A model generated the notes under the pieces. The model searched no databases. It saw nothing but the letters and a program-made list of their open reading frames with translations, and was not told the DNA's origin. Made by a program: the position numbers and the translations under genes. From assembly GCA_016789745.1 (NCBI GenBank), contig JAEUQF010000382.1, positions 1 through 64,000 on the forward strand: 64,000 nt of DNA, in the 5' to 3' direction. The DNA comes from Bryobacterales bacterium. GTDB taxonomy: Bacteria > Acidobacteriota > Terriglobia > Bryobacterales > Bryobacteraceae. Below, one piece after another: positions 52,551-61,432 of the stretch (the first letter of the stretch is position 1; each line of letters starts with the position of its first letter).

Positions 52551-53930
52551 ATGGCCAGTCTGTTTTGGATGCTGCTCCTGTTTGCCGCGGAGTCCGGCCT
52601 GCCGCCCTTCCCGGTGGTGTCCCCCGGCGACCCTGTTCCCCAGAAACTCTACCAGTACACCGGCAAAGGCGCGATCACCTACGACAGCGTCGATCGCATT
52701 GGGGAGTTCGCCTCCTGGCGGGCCGCGGTTCACGGCCGCAAGGCGAGCGTGCAGAAGGACCGCGCCGGCTACCTGAACACCCGCTACGATTGGGCGGCGA
52801 TGCGTACCGATGCGGCGTGCCGTATGAGCGGCGGGAAGCTGATCCCCATGGGCCCGGTAACACGTCTGCCGAAGGACGCGGCCACATGGGATGCCCTGGC
52901 CAAGCTCACGCCGGAAGAGATCCGCCGCCGCGATTTGTTTCCCGAAGGCTTCCGTCCGCTGTCGCATCCGCTGCACTCCACCGGGCATATGTTGTTTCCG
53001 GAGTCGTGGATCAAAGCGCATCCCGAACACCGCCGCTTTGATATCGATCATGACCTTGGCGACGCGTTTCTTCCGGAGTTCCCGCCGCCGTTATACCTGA
53101 CGACGCGCCCGGACATGGGCGACGTCGCCAGAGGGCGCGAAATTACGCTCGAGAACTTTCGTGAGGTTTTTGATGGCGTCCTCACGCCGGAGCAGATGGA
53201 AGGCCTGCGGCTGCTTGTAACGCGATTTCCGACCAGTTGGTTTAACTTCACGAAACACCGCGTTACCGATGAGCCATCCCGTGGCGTTGCGTGCTTTGAT
53301 TGCCACGTCAACGGCCACACCAACGGCGCGCTTGGCCTGGATCCTGGCACCCGTCCACAGCTAGCGCGCGTGCGGCTGGATACGCCGAGCATCCGCGGGA
53401 ATCACGTGATGAGCCTATTCAGTCTGAAGCGTTCCATTCGCACGCTGGAGCACTTCGCCGAGATCGAAGAGTACTTCGATGGCGACATCGCGATGCAACT
53501 GCAGGTGGGCGGGCGGCAGTTGGACAAGCCGTCGACCAATCGCATGGGCGATTTCATGTCGATCATCGGCTTCCCGCCAGCGTCGAAATTAGATCGTCTG
53601 GGGCGGCTGATCGCGGCGAGAGCCACGCCTGCGGAAAGGCGCGGCGAGGAGTTGTTCTTCGGCAAGGCGCAATGCGGGTCGTGCCACCCGGCACCGTTCT
53701 ATACCGACAATCGCATGCATGATTTGAGGGTGGAGGAATTCTACACGGGGCGTGCGGAAGGCTGGGCGAAGACGTTCTCGCTACGCGGCATCAAGGACAG
53801 CCCGCCGTACTTCCACGACGGGCGTCTGTTGACGTTGGAGGACACGGTAGAATTTTTCAATCTGCTGCTGGGCACCGGTATGACGGCGGCGGAGAAACAG
53901 GATCTGGCGGCGTTTCTGCGGTGTTTATAG
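52551..53930 (+). CDS. Di-heme cytochrome c peroxidase/MauG-like protein, secreted
   Basis: 459 residues from the ATG at 52551 (a TTG at 52539 is in frame). A signal peptide (MASLFWMLLLFAAESGL) precedes an N-terminal region of about 190 residues without a known match. Two heme c sites follow: CFDCH (Cys248 to His252) and CGSCH (Cys375 to His379). A MauG/CcpA-like C-terminus carries RGIKDSPPYFHDGRLLTLED. It may reduce peroxide or oxidise a protein or small molecule in the periplasm. The gene begins 14 bp after the interrupted redoxin/TPR gene and is co-directional; only 3 bp separate its stop from that of the convergent receptor. Confidence 0.85.
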   Translation: MASLFWMLLLFAAESGLPPFPVVSPGDPVPQKLYQYTGKGAITYDSVDRIGEFASWRAAVHGRKASVQKDRAGYLNTRYDWAAMRTDAACRMSGGKLIPMGPVTRLPKDAATWDALAKLTPEEIRRRDLFPEGFRPLSHPLHSTGHMLFPESWIKAHPEHRRFDIDHDLGDAFLPEFPPPLYLTTRPDMGDVARGREITLENFREVFDGVLTPEQMEGLRLLVTRFPTSWFNFTKHRVTDEPSRGVACFDCHVNGHTNGALGLDPGTRPQLARVRLDTPSIRGNHVMSLFSLKRSIRTLEHFAEIEEYFDGDIAMQLQVGGRQLDKPSTNRMGDFMSIIGFPPASKLDRLGRLIAARATPAERRGEELFFGKAQCGSCHPAPFYTDNRMHDLRVEEFYTGRAEGWAKTFSLRGIKDSPPYFHDGRLLTLEDTVEFFNLLLGTGMTAAEKQDLAAFLRCL

Positions 53931-53933
53931 CCG

Positions 53934-56900
53934 CTAGAAGATCACCTTCAGGAACAGGTTGATCTGGCGTTGGCCGTGGCCCTTCTCGCCGGTGATGGAG
54001 CCGAAGGCGGCATTCGTAGGCGTGGTGTTCGGGTCAGCGAACTGCACGTGGTTGGCGGCGTTGATGGCCTCCAGCCGCAACTGCGCACTGACGCGTTCGG
54101 TGACGCGGAAGCGTTTCATCAGCGAGGCATCCACGTTGTTGATGCCATCGCCGCGAATGCCGCTGAAGCGCAGTGGGAACCTGCGAACGTTGGATGCCAA
54201 TTGGAAGGCGGCGCGGCGTTCGAAGCCGGCTTCGGTGTTGAACCAGCGCTCGGCCCGGCGATCAGCCACCGGCAGAACGACGTCGGCCAGATCGCCATTG
54301 AAGATGGCATTGCCGAAGCCGAGCGGGTTGCCGGACTGGCCTTCGTAGGAGGCCTGCAACTGCCAGCCGCCGATGACCCGGTCCATCCATCGCGAAGCCC
54401 CGCCCAGCAAGGGCTTGCCGGTGCCGAAGGGCAGTTCGTAGATGCCGGTGAGGTTGAAGCGATGGGTGAAGTCGAGGTCGGAGATGGTGTAGGCGGGCCG
54501 GGCGTCGCCATCGTTAAGATAAGAGATCGCCTCCATGAACTTTGACCATGTCCAGTTGGTCTGGAAGAGCAGCCCATGAGAGAAGCGCTTCTCCACGTTG
54601 ATGGTCATGGCGTTGTAGAAGGAGAAGCCATCGTTGGTGGTGACGCCGACGCCGGTGAAGTGCGGATACGGTCGCAGCAATTGCGAACGCGCCACCTGCG
54701 CGCCGGCGAGTCCTGTGCCGGCGAATCCCGTGATGCCTGCGAACGGGTTGCGCACCTGGTCATTGAGTAAGTTGATGGCCGGCTGATCGCGCAGCGGGCT
54801 GGTGGAGAGGAACTCGTTCGGGATGCCGCCGAGTGCGCGTGAGGTCTGCAGCTTGGTTCCGCGATTGCCCACGTAGCCGATCTCCAGCACCATGCGTCCG
54901 GGCAACTGCCGCTGCACGTTCAAAGACCAGCGCTGCATGTAGGCTCCAAGCGGCGCCGGGTTGAAGTAGCTGACGCCGCGGCCGAGAAAGGTGTTGACGC
55001 CCTGCGAAGCGCCGGCCGGCTGGTCGATGCCGTTAGGGAAAGGCCGGGCCAGCGTGGCATTGAAGGTGACGCCGTTGTTCAGCGTGGGTACGATGAGCGT
55101 CGATTGGGAGAAGCCGCCCTGGTTCACGTCGCCGCGATCGGCGCCGGAGGGCGTGTAGAAGATGCCGTAGCCGGCGCGAATGACCGTCATGGCGTTGAGT
55201 TGGTAGGCCAGGCCAATGCGCGGCATAAAGTTGTTCTTGTCGCCGCTCCACAGGGTACGCGGTTCGCCATTCACGCCGGCGAAGGTGAGCCCGCCGCGCA
55301 CGGCAAACCGCGATGCGGCGATTTGTGGGATGGGGTTCGTCGCGTAGTTGGCCTTGGCCTGGGCTTCCATGGGATGCGACTGGGTGAGAGAGAAGCCGCG
55401 AATGGAGCGGTTGAACCGCTCGGTGACAGGCGATTCGTACTCCCACCGGATGCCCATGTTCACCGTCAGGCGCGACGTCAGCCGCCAGTCATCCTGGAAG
55501 AACAAGGCCTGGAACGAAGACTGTTCGGCGCGGCTGGCGTTGACGTTCACCTGTCCGCCGGTGGGAATGCCGTAGAGCAGCGAAGCCAGTCCCTGTCCGA
55601 TGGGCGCACCGGCGGAGGTGTCGAGCGGCCCGCGGGTATAGTTGGTTCCGAAAGTCAAGGCAGGCGCCACGTTGCCATAGGCGAAGCCGTTATCGCGCAG
55701 CAGGCGGTACTCCTGTCCGGCACGCCAGGAATGATTGCCCTGGATCTTGGTGAACGTGGTTCCGATGGTGTGTGAGTAGTTGGTGCTGAGGCTGCCGCCC
55801 CCGGCACCCAACGCCGTGTAACCGTCGACCGTCAGGGCGGGGAAGGAGACTCCGCTGTAGTCGGTGGAGGATCGGAGTTGGTTGATGAAGTCGGCGGAGA
55901 AGCCGAGCGAGGCGAGATCGAAGCCGCGATGCAGCGGTGCGCTGTAAGGCCGCTGCACCACTAAGCCGTAGCGCACATTCAAGAGCGCCGTTGGGCTGAA
56001 GGTGTAGACATTATCGAGGGCGACACGATAGCCGCCCGGGTTGTTCCAGGTACCCACGGCCTCGGTTGGATACGAACGCACTTTCTGGTCGAACTCGCTG
56101 GTGGACACGCGCGTGAACGCGCGCCAGCGATCGGAGAAGTTGTGATCCAGGCGCGCCGCCACGGACTTGTACCGCCACTTCTCGTCTTCAATACGGAAGT
56201 AGTTCTGGCGGCCTTCGCGATCGCCGGCCACGTTCGGTTCGGGGAAGAACTTCATCATGTTCACGGCGATGGGATCCAGTTGCGATGCGGGAATGCGATT
56301 GCCCGCTACAGGCTGTCGCTGTACGCGTCCGCTCGGCTGTAGCGCGCCGGAGCGCGGATCATAAATCTGATAAGACGCACCGAGTGCCAGCAACTGCGAA
56401 AAGTCGCCCTGCTTCTGGGCCGCTGTGGGGAACGTGGCGATGGCCGTGGCCTGCCGCTGCACCTTCATGCCCTCATAGCCGAAACTCCAGAAGGTCTTGT
56501 TGCGGCCGTCGTAGACCTTGGGAATGTGTACCGGGCCGGACGCCGTTCCTCCCCAGCGCAGATAGAGCCAGCCAGGATTGGCCTGCTGCCGTTTTTCGGG
56601 AGTGATTGGCCCGGTGGCCGGATCGTACAGCCAGCGGTTGGAAAACCACGGCACGGCGCGGGTGCGCGAATCCAGATAGTAGGCGGTGCCGTGAAACTGA
56701 TTGGTGCCGGCCTTGGTGGTGAGGTTGATGATGGCTCCGGCGGCGCGGCCGGCGCTGGCGTCGTAAGTGGACGTCTGCACGCGGAACTCCTCCACCATGT
56801 CCTGCGGCGGCACCATGTAGGTGGAACTATTGTTGGCGTTGTTGGGCACACCGTCCACCAGCGCTTCGCTATTGCCGGTGCGTGTTCCGTTCACCACCAG

Positions 56901-57431
56901 CGCGCCGTTCGCCAGGTCCTGCGTCGGATTGCCGGGCGCATGGCCGCCGGTGGCGACGATGCCGGGCTGGAAGCGCGCCAGATGATACGCATTGCCGCCG
57001 GCGATGGGCAACTCCGTAATGCGGCGGCTATCGACGACTTGCCCTACTGACGCCGTGGCGGTTTCCAGCAGCACCGTGTCGCCTTTCACGGTGACGCTCT
57101 CGCCGACCGCGCCGAGTTCCAGGGTGAAGTCGAGCGTAATGCGGTCATTGATGCGTACTTCAATGCCGTCGCGGGTGCTTTTCTTGAACCCGCTCTGCTC
57201 TACCGTGACCCGGTAAGTGCCGCTTAGTAAGTAAGGAGCTTCGTAGTTACCTTCGGCATTGGTGGCCGACGCGGTGCGTACGTTGGTTTCGGTGTTCACC
57301 ACTTCCACCCGCGCCCCGGCCACCGCGGCACCGGTTGGATCCAGCACGCGTCCGCGTAGCGTCCCACGCGATTCCTGTGCCGGCGCTAACCACGCCAGCG
57401 CCAGCAGTGCGGCAAGTGTACGAAGTTGCAT
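53934..57431 (-). CDS. Oar-like TonB-dependent receptor with carboxypeptidase-regulatory-like domain
   Basis: 1165 residues from the ATG at 57431 (an upstream in-frame ATG at 57452 adds MLDYRTI and breaks the signal). A signal peptide (MQLRTLAALLALAWLAPAQ) is followed by CarboxypepD_reg (LRGRVLDPTGAAVAGARVEV, YEAPYLLSGTYRVTVEQSGF). A plug domain (ITELPIAGGNAYHLARFQPG, EALVDGVPNNANNSST) and a barrel of about 950 residues end in INLFLKVIF. It is convergent with the di-heme gene and lies 36 bp downstream of the class IV aminotransferase gene on the same strand. Confidence 0.9.
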   Translation of the reverse strand: MQLRTLAALLALAWLAPAQESRGTLRGRVLDPTGAAVAGARVEVVNTETNVRTASATNAEGNYEAPYLLSGTYRVTVEQSGFKKSTRDGIEVRINDRITLDFTLELGAVGESVTVKGDTVLLETATASVGQVVDSRRITELPIAGGNAYHLARFQPGIVATGGHAPGNPTQDLANGALVVNGTRTGNSEALVDGVPNNANNSSTYMVPPQDMVEEFRVQTSTYDASAGRAAGAIINLTTKAGTNQFHGTAYYLDSRTRAVPWFSNRWLYDPATGPITPEKRQQANPGWLYLRWGGTASGPVHIPKVYDGRNKTFWSFGYEGMKVQRQATAIATFPTAAQKQGDFSQLLALGASYQIYDPRSGALQPSGRVQRQPVAGNRIPASQLDPIAVNMMKFFPEPNVAGDREGRQNYFRIEDEKWRYKSVAARLDHNFSDRWRAFTRVSTSEFDQKVRSYPTEAVGTWNNPGGYRVALDNVYTFSPTALLNVRYGLVVQRPYSAPLHRGFDLASLGFSADFINQLRSSTDYSGVSFPALTVDGYTALGAGGGSLSTNYSHTIGTTFTKIQGNHSWRAGQEYRLLRDNGFAYGNVAPALTFGTNYTRGPLDTSAGAPIGQGLASLLYGIPTGGQVNVNASRAEQSSFQALFFQDDWRLTSRLTVNMGIRWEYESPVTERFNRSIRGFSLTQSHPMEAQAKANYATNPIPQIAASRFAVRGGLTFAGVNGEPRTLWSGDKNNFMPRIGLAYQLNAMTVIRAGYGIFYTPSGADRGDVNQGGFSQSTLIVPTLNNGVTFNATLARPFPNGIDQPAGASQGVNTFLGRGVSYFNPAPLGAYMQRWSLNVQRQLPGRMVLEIGYVGNRGTKLQTSRALGGIPNEFLSTSPLRDQPAINLLNDQVRNPFAGITGFAGTGLAGAQVARSQLLRPYPHFTGVGVTTNDGFSFYNAMTINVEKRFSHGLLFQTNWTWSKFMEAISYLNDGDARPAYTISDLDFTHRFNLTGIYELPFGTGKPLLGGASRWMDRVIGGWQLQASYEGQSGNPLGFGNAIFNGDLADVVLPVADRRAERWFNTEAGFERRAAFQLASNVRRFPLRFSGIRGDGINNVDASLMKRFRVTERVSAQLRLEAINAANHVQFADPNTTPTNAAFGSITGEKGHGQRQINLFLKVIF

Positions 57432-57467
57432 GATTGTACGGTAGTCTAGCACCGCACACTTTCGGGC

Positions 57468-58394
57468 TCACCCCGCCCGTTCCACGTATTGGCGGACGAA
57501 ATCGCACCCGACTTCTTCGATATAGCTGTCGATCAATCGCTTCGTGACCGGACCGGGCGCGTGTCCGCCGCCCACCGGCGCCCCGTTGAATAGCCGCACG
57601 CCGGCGATGCACAGACTGGTGGAGGTGAGGAACATCTCGTCAGCTGTCTCGGCGTCGAACAGGTCGATGTCGCCTTCCAGCAACGGAATGCCGAGTTTGG
57701 CGGCAAGGTCGATGGTCATCTGGCGGCTGATACCCGGCAGCACGTAGCGTTCACTGGGGGTGTATAACGTGCCGTTGCGGACCAGGAAGATGTTGCTGCC
57801 GATGCCTTCCGCCAGGCACCCGTTCGCATCCAGTAGCACGGCCCAGCCATCCGGATCGTGCGCTTTCACCGATTGTTCGGCCACGATCATGTTCAGGTAG
57901 TTGTGCGTCTTCGCGCGCGGGCTCATCATGTCGGGACCCACGCGCCGCTGCGGTGGCACCCACACGGTAAGGCCGTCGCGAATCTGACGGGCGCGTGCCT
58001 TCAAGGGCAGGGGCGTACATTCCACGATGACGTTGGGGCCGCGATGCTCGGGCATCTCTTCGCCGATGGGGTCGACGCCGCGGCTGACGCGCTGGCCGAT
58101 CCACCAATCGCCCGCTGCCGCACGCAGCGGCTCATTCCGCGCCACGATCTCTTCCGAGATCGACATCAGTTCCGACGGCGAGATCCCCGGATCCAGGCGG
58201 ATGTAGCGCAGCGAGCGATACATCCGGTCGATATGCTCTTTCAGCCGGAACAGCTTGCCGTTGAAGGTGCGCGTCATGTCGAAGACGCCGTCGCCATAGC
58301 GCCAACTGCGGTCGCGGAAAGGCAGCAGCACCTGGTTTTCCGGAACGTACTTGCCGTTGAACCACGCGGTGCGTGGAGGAGCCGGTTGTGTCAT
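57468..58394 (-). CDS. Class IV PLP-dependent aminotransferase (BCAT/D-amino acid transaminase type)
   Basis: 308 residues, the normal class IV length. FNGKYVPENQVLLPFRDRS and YGDGVFDMTRTFNGKLFRL are the fold-type IV opening. SPRAKTHNYLNMIVA holds the Schiff-base lysine (Lys162). CLAEGIGSNIFLVRNGTLY and VLPGISRQMTIDLAAKLGI are typical phosphate- and substrate-loop motifs. The fold covers branched-chain and D-amino acid aminotransferases and 4-amino-4-deoxychorismate lyase; the sequence does not decide. It has no evident signal peptide and is probably cytoplasmic. Confidence 0.88.
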   Translation of the reverse strand: MTQPAPPRTAWFNGKYVPENQVLLPFRDRSWRYGDGVFDMTRTFNGKLFRLKEHIDRMYRSLRYIRLDPGISPSELMSISEEIVARNEPLRAAAGDWWIGQRVSRGVDPIGEEMPEHRGPNVIVECTPLPLKARARQIRDGLTVWVPPQRRVGPDMMSPRAKTHNYLNMIVAEQSVKAHDPDGWAVLLDANGCLAEGIGSNIFLVRNGTLYTPSERYVLPGISRQMTIDLAAKLGIPLLEGDIDLFDAETADEMFLTSTSLCIAGVRLFNGAPVGGGHAPGPVTKRLIDSYIEEVGCDFVRQYVERAG

Positions 58395-58469
58395 AAGCGT
58401 CTCAGCTTATCATTCGCGCGACGCCGCTTCCATTGACAATCGCCCCGCCGCTGTGCGAAACCAAGGCCC

Positions 58470-59978
58470 ATGAGGCGCCGCACTTTCCTGACGTTGAGTT
58501 CCGCCCTGCCCGCCTGGGCTCGCTGGGAGAATAGCCCCACCGTGAAGGCGGGATTTGCCGAAGCCAACATCACGCCGGAGATCGGCATGGAACAGCCCGG
58601 TGGCTACGGTAAGGCCTTTCATCGCACGTTTCACGATGCGTGCAAGGCGCGGGTGGCGGTGTTCGATGACGGACGCAAGCGCGCCGCCGTGGTGGGCCTG
58701 GACGCGCTGATCGTGCCGCGCGGGCTGGTGCTGGAGGCTCGCCGCCTGATTACGGCCAAGTGCGGCATTCCCGGCGATGCGGTATTGATCAACGCCAGCC
58801 ACTCGCATTCTTCCGGCCCGACGGGCATGGTGCAGCCCGGCGAGTTTGATAACGCCCCGGAAGACGTGCGCCGCCTGGCCTACGAGAAGTCTTCCATGGC
58901 CGATGCGAAATATCTGGCGAAGGTGCGCGACGCGATCGTGACGGCTGTTGTCGAGGCCGATACAAAGAAGGCCGATCTTGTTTGCGGCGTTGGTTCCGGC
59001 ATGGAGGATAAAGCTGCCGTCAACCGGCGCATCCGCATGACCAACGGACGCACCTACACGCATCCCGGGCAACTCCATCCGGACATGATCAAGTACGCCG
59101 GCCCGATTGACCCGGAAGTGGGCGTCATCGGCGCGTGGGATAAGAAGGGTCAACTCACCGGCTGCATCGTGAACTATGCCTGCCACGCCACTACTAATCC
59201 CGGTGGCATCTCCGCCAATTGGGTCTACTACCTGGAGAAGGCCATCCGTGGCTTCTTCGGGAATCAGGTGACGGTGGTGTTCGTACAGGGCGCGTGCGGC
59301 GACATCACGCAGGTGGACAACTTCGCGACGGTACAGCAGCCTGGGGCCGAAGAGTGGGCGCAGATCGTGGGTGGACGCGTGGGGGCGGAAGCGATTCGCG
59401 TGCTTCTATCCATGCCGCGCGGTGCGCTCACGCCGGTGGATGCGGCGGTCACGGTGCTCAAGATCCCGCGCCGCAAGCCGTCGGCGGAGAAGGTGCGTCA
59501 GGCGCGCGAGATGGTCGTTAAAGACCCCAATGCGGTGGGTGTCACTGAGTGGACCTTCGCCAAGGAAACCGTGATGCTGGATTACCTGATCCAACGCGAT
59601 CCGGTGGCCGATGTGGAAGTGCAGGCCATCCAGGTGGGGCCCGCGGTGTTTGTCTCCAACCCCGCCGAGTACTTCGTGGAATTCGGCCTGGAGATCAAGG
59701 AAAAAAGCCACTTTCCGTTTACGTTTCCGGCGGAGTTGTCGAACGGCTGCGTCGGCTACGTGCCTACCGAAGAGGCGCTGAGCGAATCGGGCGGTGGGTA
59801 CGAAACGCGCCTCACGTTCTACTCCAACCTGATTCCTTCGGCCGGTCGCCAGATCGCCGTAGCCGGGATCGCACTGGCCAACAAGTTCACCCCCGGGGCC
59901 ATGCCTTCGGCGCCGAAGGCCACCGCGCCCGCACGCGGCGCCTGGCAGTATGGCAACGTGCCGCCGGAACTGCACTGA
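58470..59978 (+). CDS. Neutral/alkaline ceramidase-like hydrolase, secreted (copy 1)
   Basis: 502 residues. A leader with twin arginine (MRRRTFLTLSSALPAWARW) suggests Tat export. The body opens with VKAGFAEANITPEIG and contains the zinc-binding NASHSHSSGPTGM, the second metal ligand in VNYACHATTNPGG and FVQGACGDITQVDN, typical of neutral/alkaline ceramidases. A C-terminal Ig-like domain is likely (FPAELSNGCVGYVPTEEA). Homologues without proven ceramidase activity are common in soil bacteria, so the substrate is open. AAGG lies 6 nt before the ATG. A second copy of the same family follows after 20 bp. Confidence 0.85.
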   Translation: MRRRTFLTLSSALPAWARWENSPTVKAGFAEANITPEIGMEQPGGYGKAFHRTFHDACKARVAVFDDGRKRAAVVGLDALIVPRGLVLEARRLITAKCGIPGDAVLINASHSHSSGPTGMVQPGEFDNAPEDVRRLAYEKSSMADAKYLAKVRDAIVTAVVEADTKKADLVCGVGSGMEDKAAVNRRIRMTNGRTYTHPGQLHPDMIKYAGPIDPEVGVIGAWDKKGQLTGCIVNYACHATTNPGGISANWVYYLEKAIRGFFGNQVTVVFVQGACGDITQVDNFATVQQPGAEEWAQIVGGRVGAEAIRVLLSMPRGALTPVDAAVTVLKIPRRKPSAEKVRQAREMVVKDPNAVGVTEWTFAKETVMLDYLIQRDPVADVEVQAIQVGPAVFVSNPAEYFVEFGLEIKEKSHFPFTFPAELSNGCVGYVPTEEALSESGGGYETRLTFYSNLIPSAGRQIAVAGIALANKFTPGAMPSAPKATAPARGAWQYGNVPPELH

Positions 59979-59985
59979 TTTCGTG

Positions 59986-59991
59986 TACAGT
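59986..59991 (+). promoter_or_regulatory. Candidate -10 box (TACAGT) of a leaderless promoter
   Basis: TACAGT ends 7 nt before the ATG at 59999 and lies in the 20-bp gap after the upstream gene. It would give the second ceramidase-like gene its own promoter. The gap reads GCGAGAG, a weak ribosome site at best. Confidence 0.4.
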
Positions 59992-59998
59992 GCGAGAG

Positions 59999-61393
59999 AT
60001 GCCTACGCTTCTGCTTGCACTTGTCCTGGCCGTTATCCCAGCGGACGCCGCCCTTCGCGCCGGTGCCGCCGTGGCGGACATCACGCCGCAGGAGTGGCCC
60101 GTACGGGTGATTGGCGGTTTCACGCTGGTGCTGGCGAATTCGGCTCATGATCCGCTGCACACACGCGCGCTGGTGCTGGAGAATAACGGGACGAAGGTGG
60201 CTATCGCGGTGGTGGATAGCTGCTACGTGAAGCGGCCAACGCTGGATCGAGCCCGCCAGCTTGCCTCGCAACGCACGGGCATTCCCGCCAGCCACATTCT
60301 GATCTCCGCGACGCATTCCCACTCGGCACCGCCGTCGATCGCGGAGCCCGGTAACGCCATGGAACAGCGGTATGTAGACCGGCTAGCCACGCAGACCGCC
60401 GAGGCGATCATCCAAGCCAACGCGCGCCTGCAACCCGCCACCGCGGCCTTCGGTTCGCGCCCCGTGCCGGAGGAACTCTTCAATCGCCGCTGGTTCATGC
60501 GCCCCGGGTCCATCGCGCCGAATCCGTATGGCGAAACCAAGGACGTCGTGAAGATGAATCCTGGCGCGGGTTCACCGGACTTGCAACATCCGTCCGGCAC
60601 CACGGATCCGGAGTTCAGCATCGTCTCGATCCGCAGCGCAGCCGGCAAGCCGATCGCGCTGCTGGCCAACTATTCGCTGCACTATGTGGGCGGCGTACCC
60701 GGCAATCAGTTGTCGGCTGATTACTTCGGCGAGTTCGCCGCGCAGACGGCTGCCCGCATCGCCCCCGATGATCCGTCGTTCGTTGCGATGCTGACCAACG
60801 GCACCAGCGGCGACGTGAATAACAACAACTTCCTGCATCCGCGCCCGCGTGCGGAACCCTTCGCCCGGATTCGGGCGGTTGGCGCCAAGATGGCGACGCA
60901 TGCCGCTGAACTGAGCGCCACCCTCACTTACACCGATGCGTTGCCGCTGCGGGTGGCCGATCGCGAACTGCCGCTGGCTTTTCGCAAACCCACGCCGGAA
61001 CAACTGGCCTTCGCCCGTCAGGCGCTGGCCGAGCCAGACGAGAAGAAACTCCCGCTCCGGGCGAAGTCGTACGCCACCCGCGCCATTGCTCTGCACGAAG
61101 GGCCGGCCACGGCCGATGTCCGCCTGCAGGCCATTCGCATCGGCAACCTGGGCATTGCGGCGATTCCCTGTGAGGTGTTCACCGAGATCGGCCTCACCAT
61201 CAAGGAACTGAGCCCGCTGCGGCCAACCTTCACCATTGAACTGGCCAACGGCCACTATGGCTATCTGCCCACGCCGCGCCATTACTCTTTGGGCGGCTAT
61301 GAGACCTGGCTCGGCACCAACAATCTGGAGCCGCAGGCCTCCGTCAAGATCACGCGCACGATTCTCGACTTACTCCGCGAAGTTGCCCGCTGA
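59999..61393 (+). CDS. Neutral/alkaline ceramidase-like hydrolase, secreted (copy 2)
   Basis: 464 residues from the ATG at 59999. A signal peptide (MPTLLLALVLAVIPADA) precedes LRAGAAVADITPQEWPVRV. The zinc site is in SATHSHSAPPS, another ligand in LANYSLHYVGG, and FVAMLTNGTSGDVNNNNF is the family's late motif. The C-terminal part has FTIELANGHYGYLPTPRHYS, matching NGCVGYVPTEEA in the upstream paralogue. This copy lacks the CHA of copy 1 in the second ligand region (YSLHYVGG), so metal coordination may differ. The pair probably arose by duplication and divergence. Confidence 0.85.
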   Translation: MPTLLLALVLAVIPADAALRAGAAVADITPQEWPVRVIGGFTLVLANSAHDPLHTRALVLENNGTKVAIAVVDSCYVKRPTLDRARQLASQRTGIPASHILISATHSHSAPPSIAEPGNAMEQRYVDRLATQTAEAIIQANARLQPATAAFGSRPVPEELFNRRWFMRPGSIAPNPYGETKDVVKMNPGAGSPDLQHPSGTTDPEFSIVSIRSAAGKPIALLANYSLHYVGGVPGNQLSADYFGEFAAQTAARIAPDDPSFVAMLTNGTSGDVNNNNFLHPRPRAEPFARIRAVGAKMATHAAELSATLTYTDALPLRVADRELPLAFRKPTPEQLAFARQALAEPDEKKLPLRAKSYATRAIALHEGPATADVRLQAIRIGNLGIAAIPCEVFTEIGLTIKELSPLRPTFTIELANGHYGYLPTPRHYSLGGYETWLGTNNLEPQASVKITRTILDLLREVAR

Positions 61394-61432
61394 AATAAAT
61401 CGGGGTCCGGCACCGTATCTGTTCCGGCTGCG

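Noticed and set aside
59549..61393. A 614-codon version of the second ceramidase-like protein beginning at 59549
   Set aside because: The first 150 codons overlap copy 1 in another frame and encode an Arg/Gly-rich shadow; the signal peptide begins at 59999.
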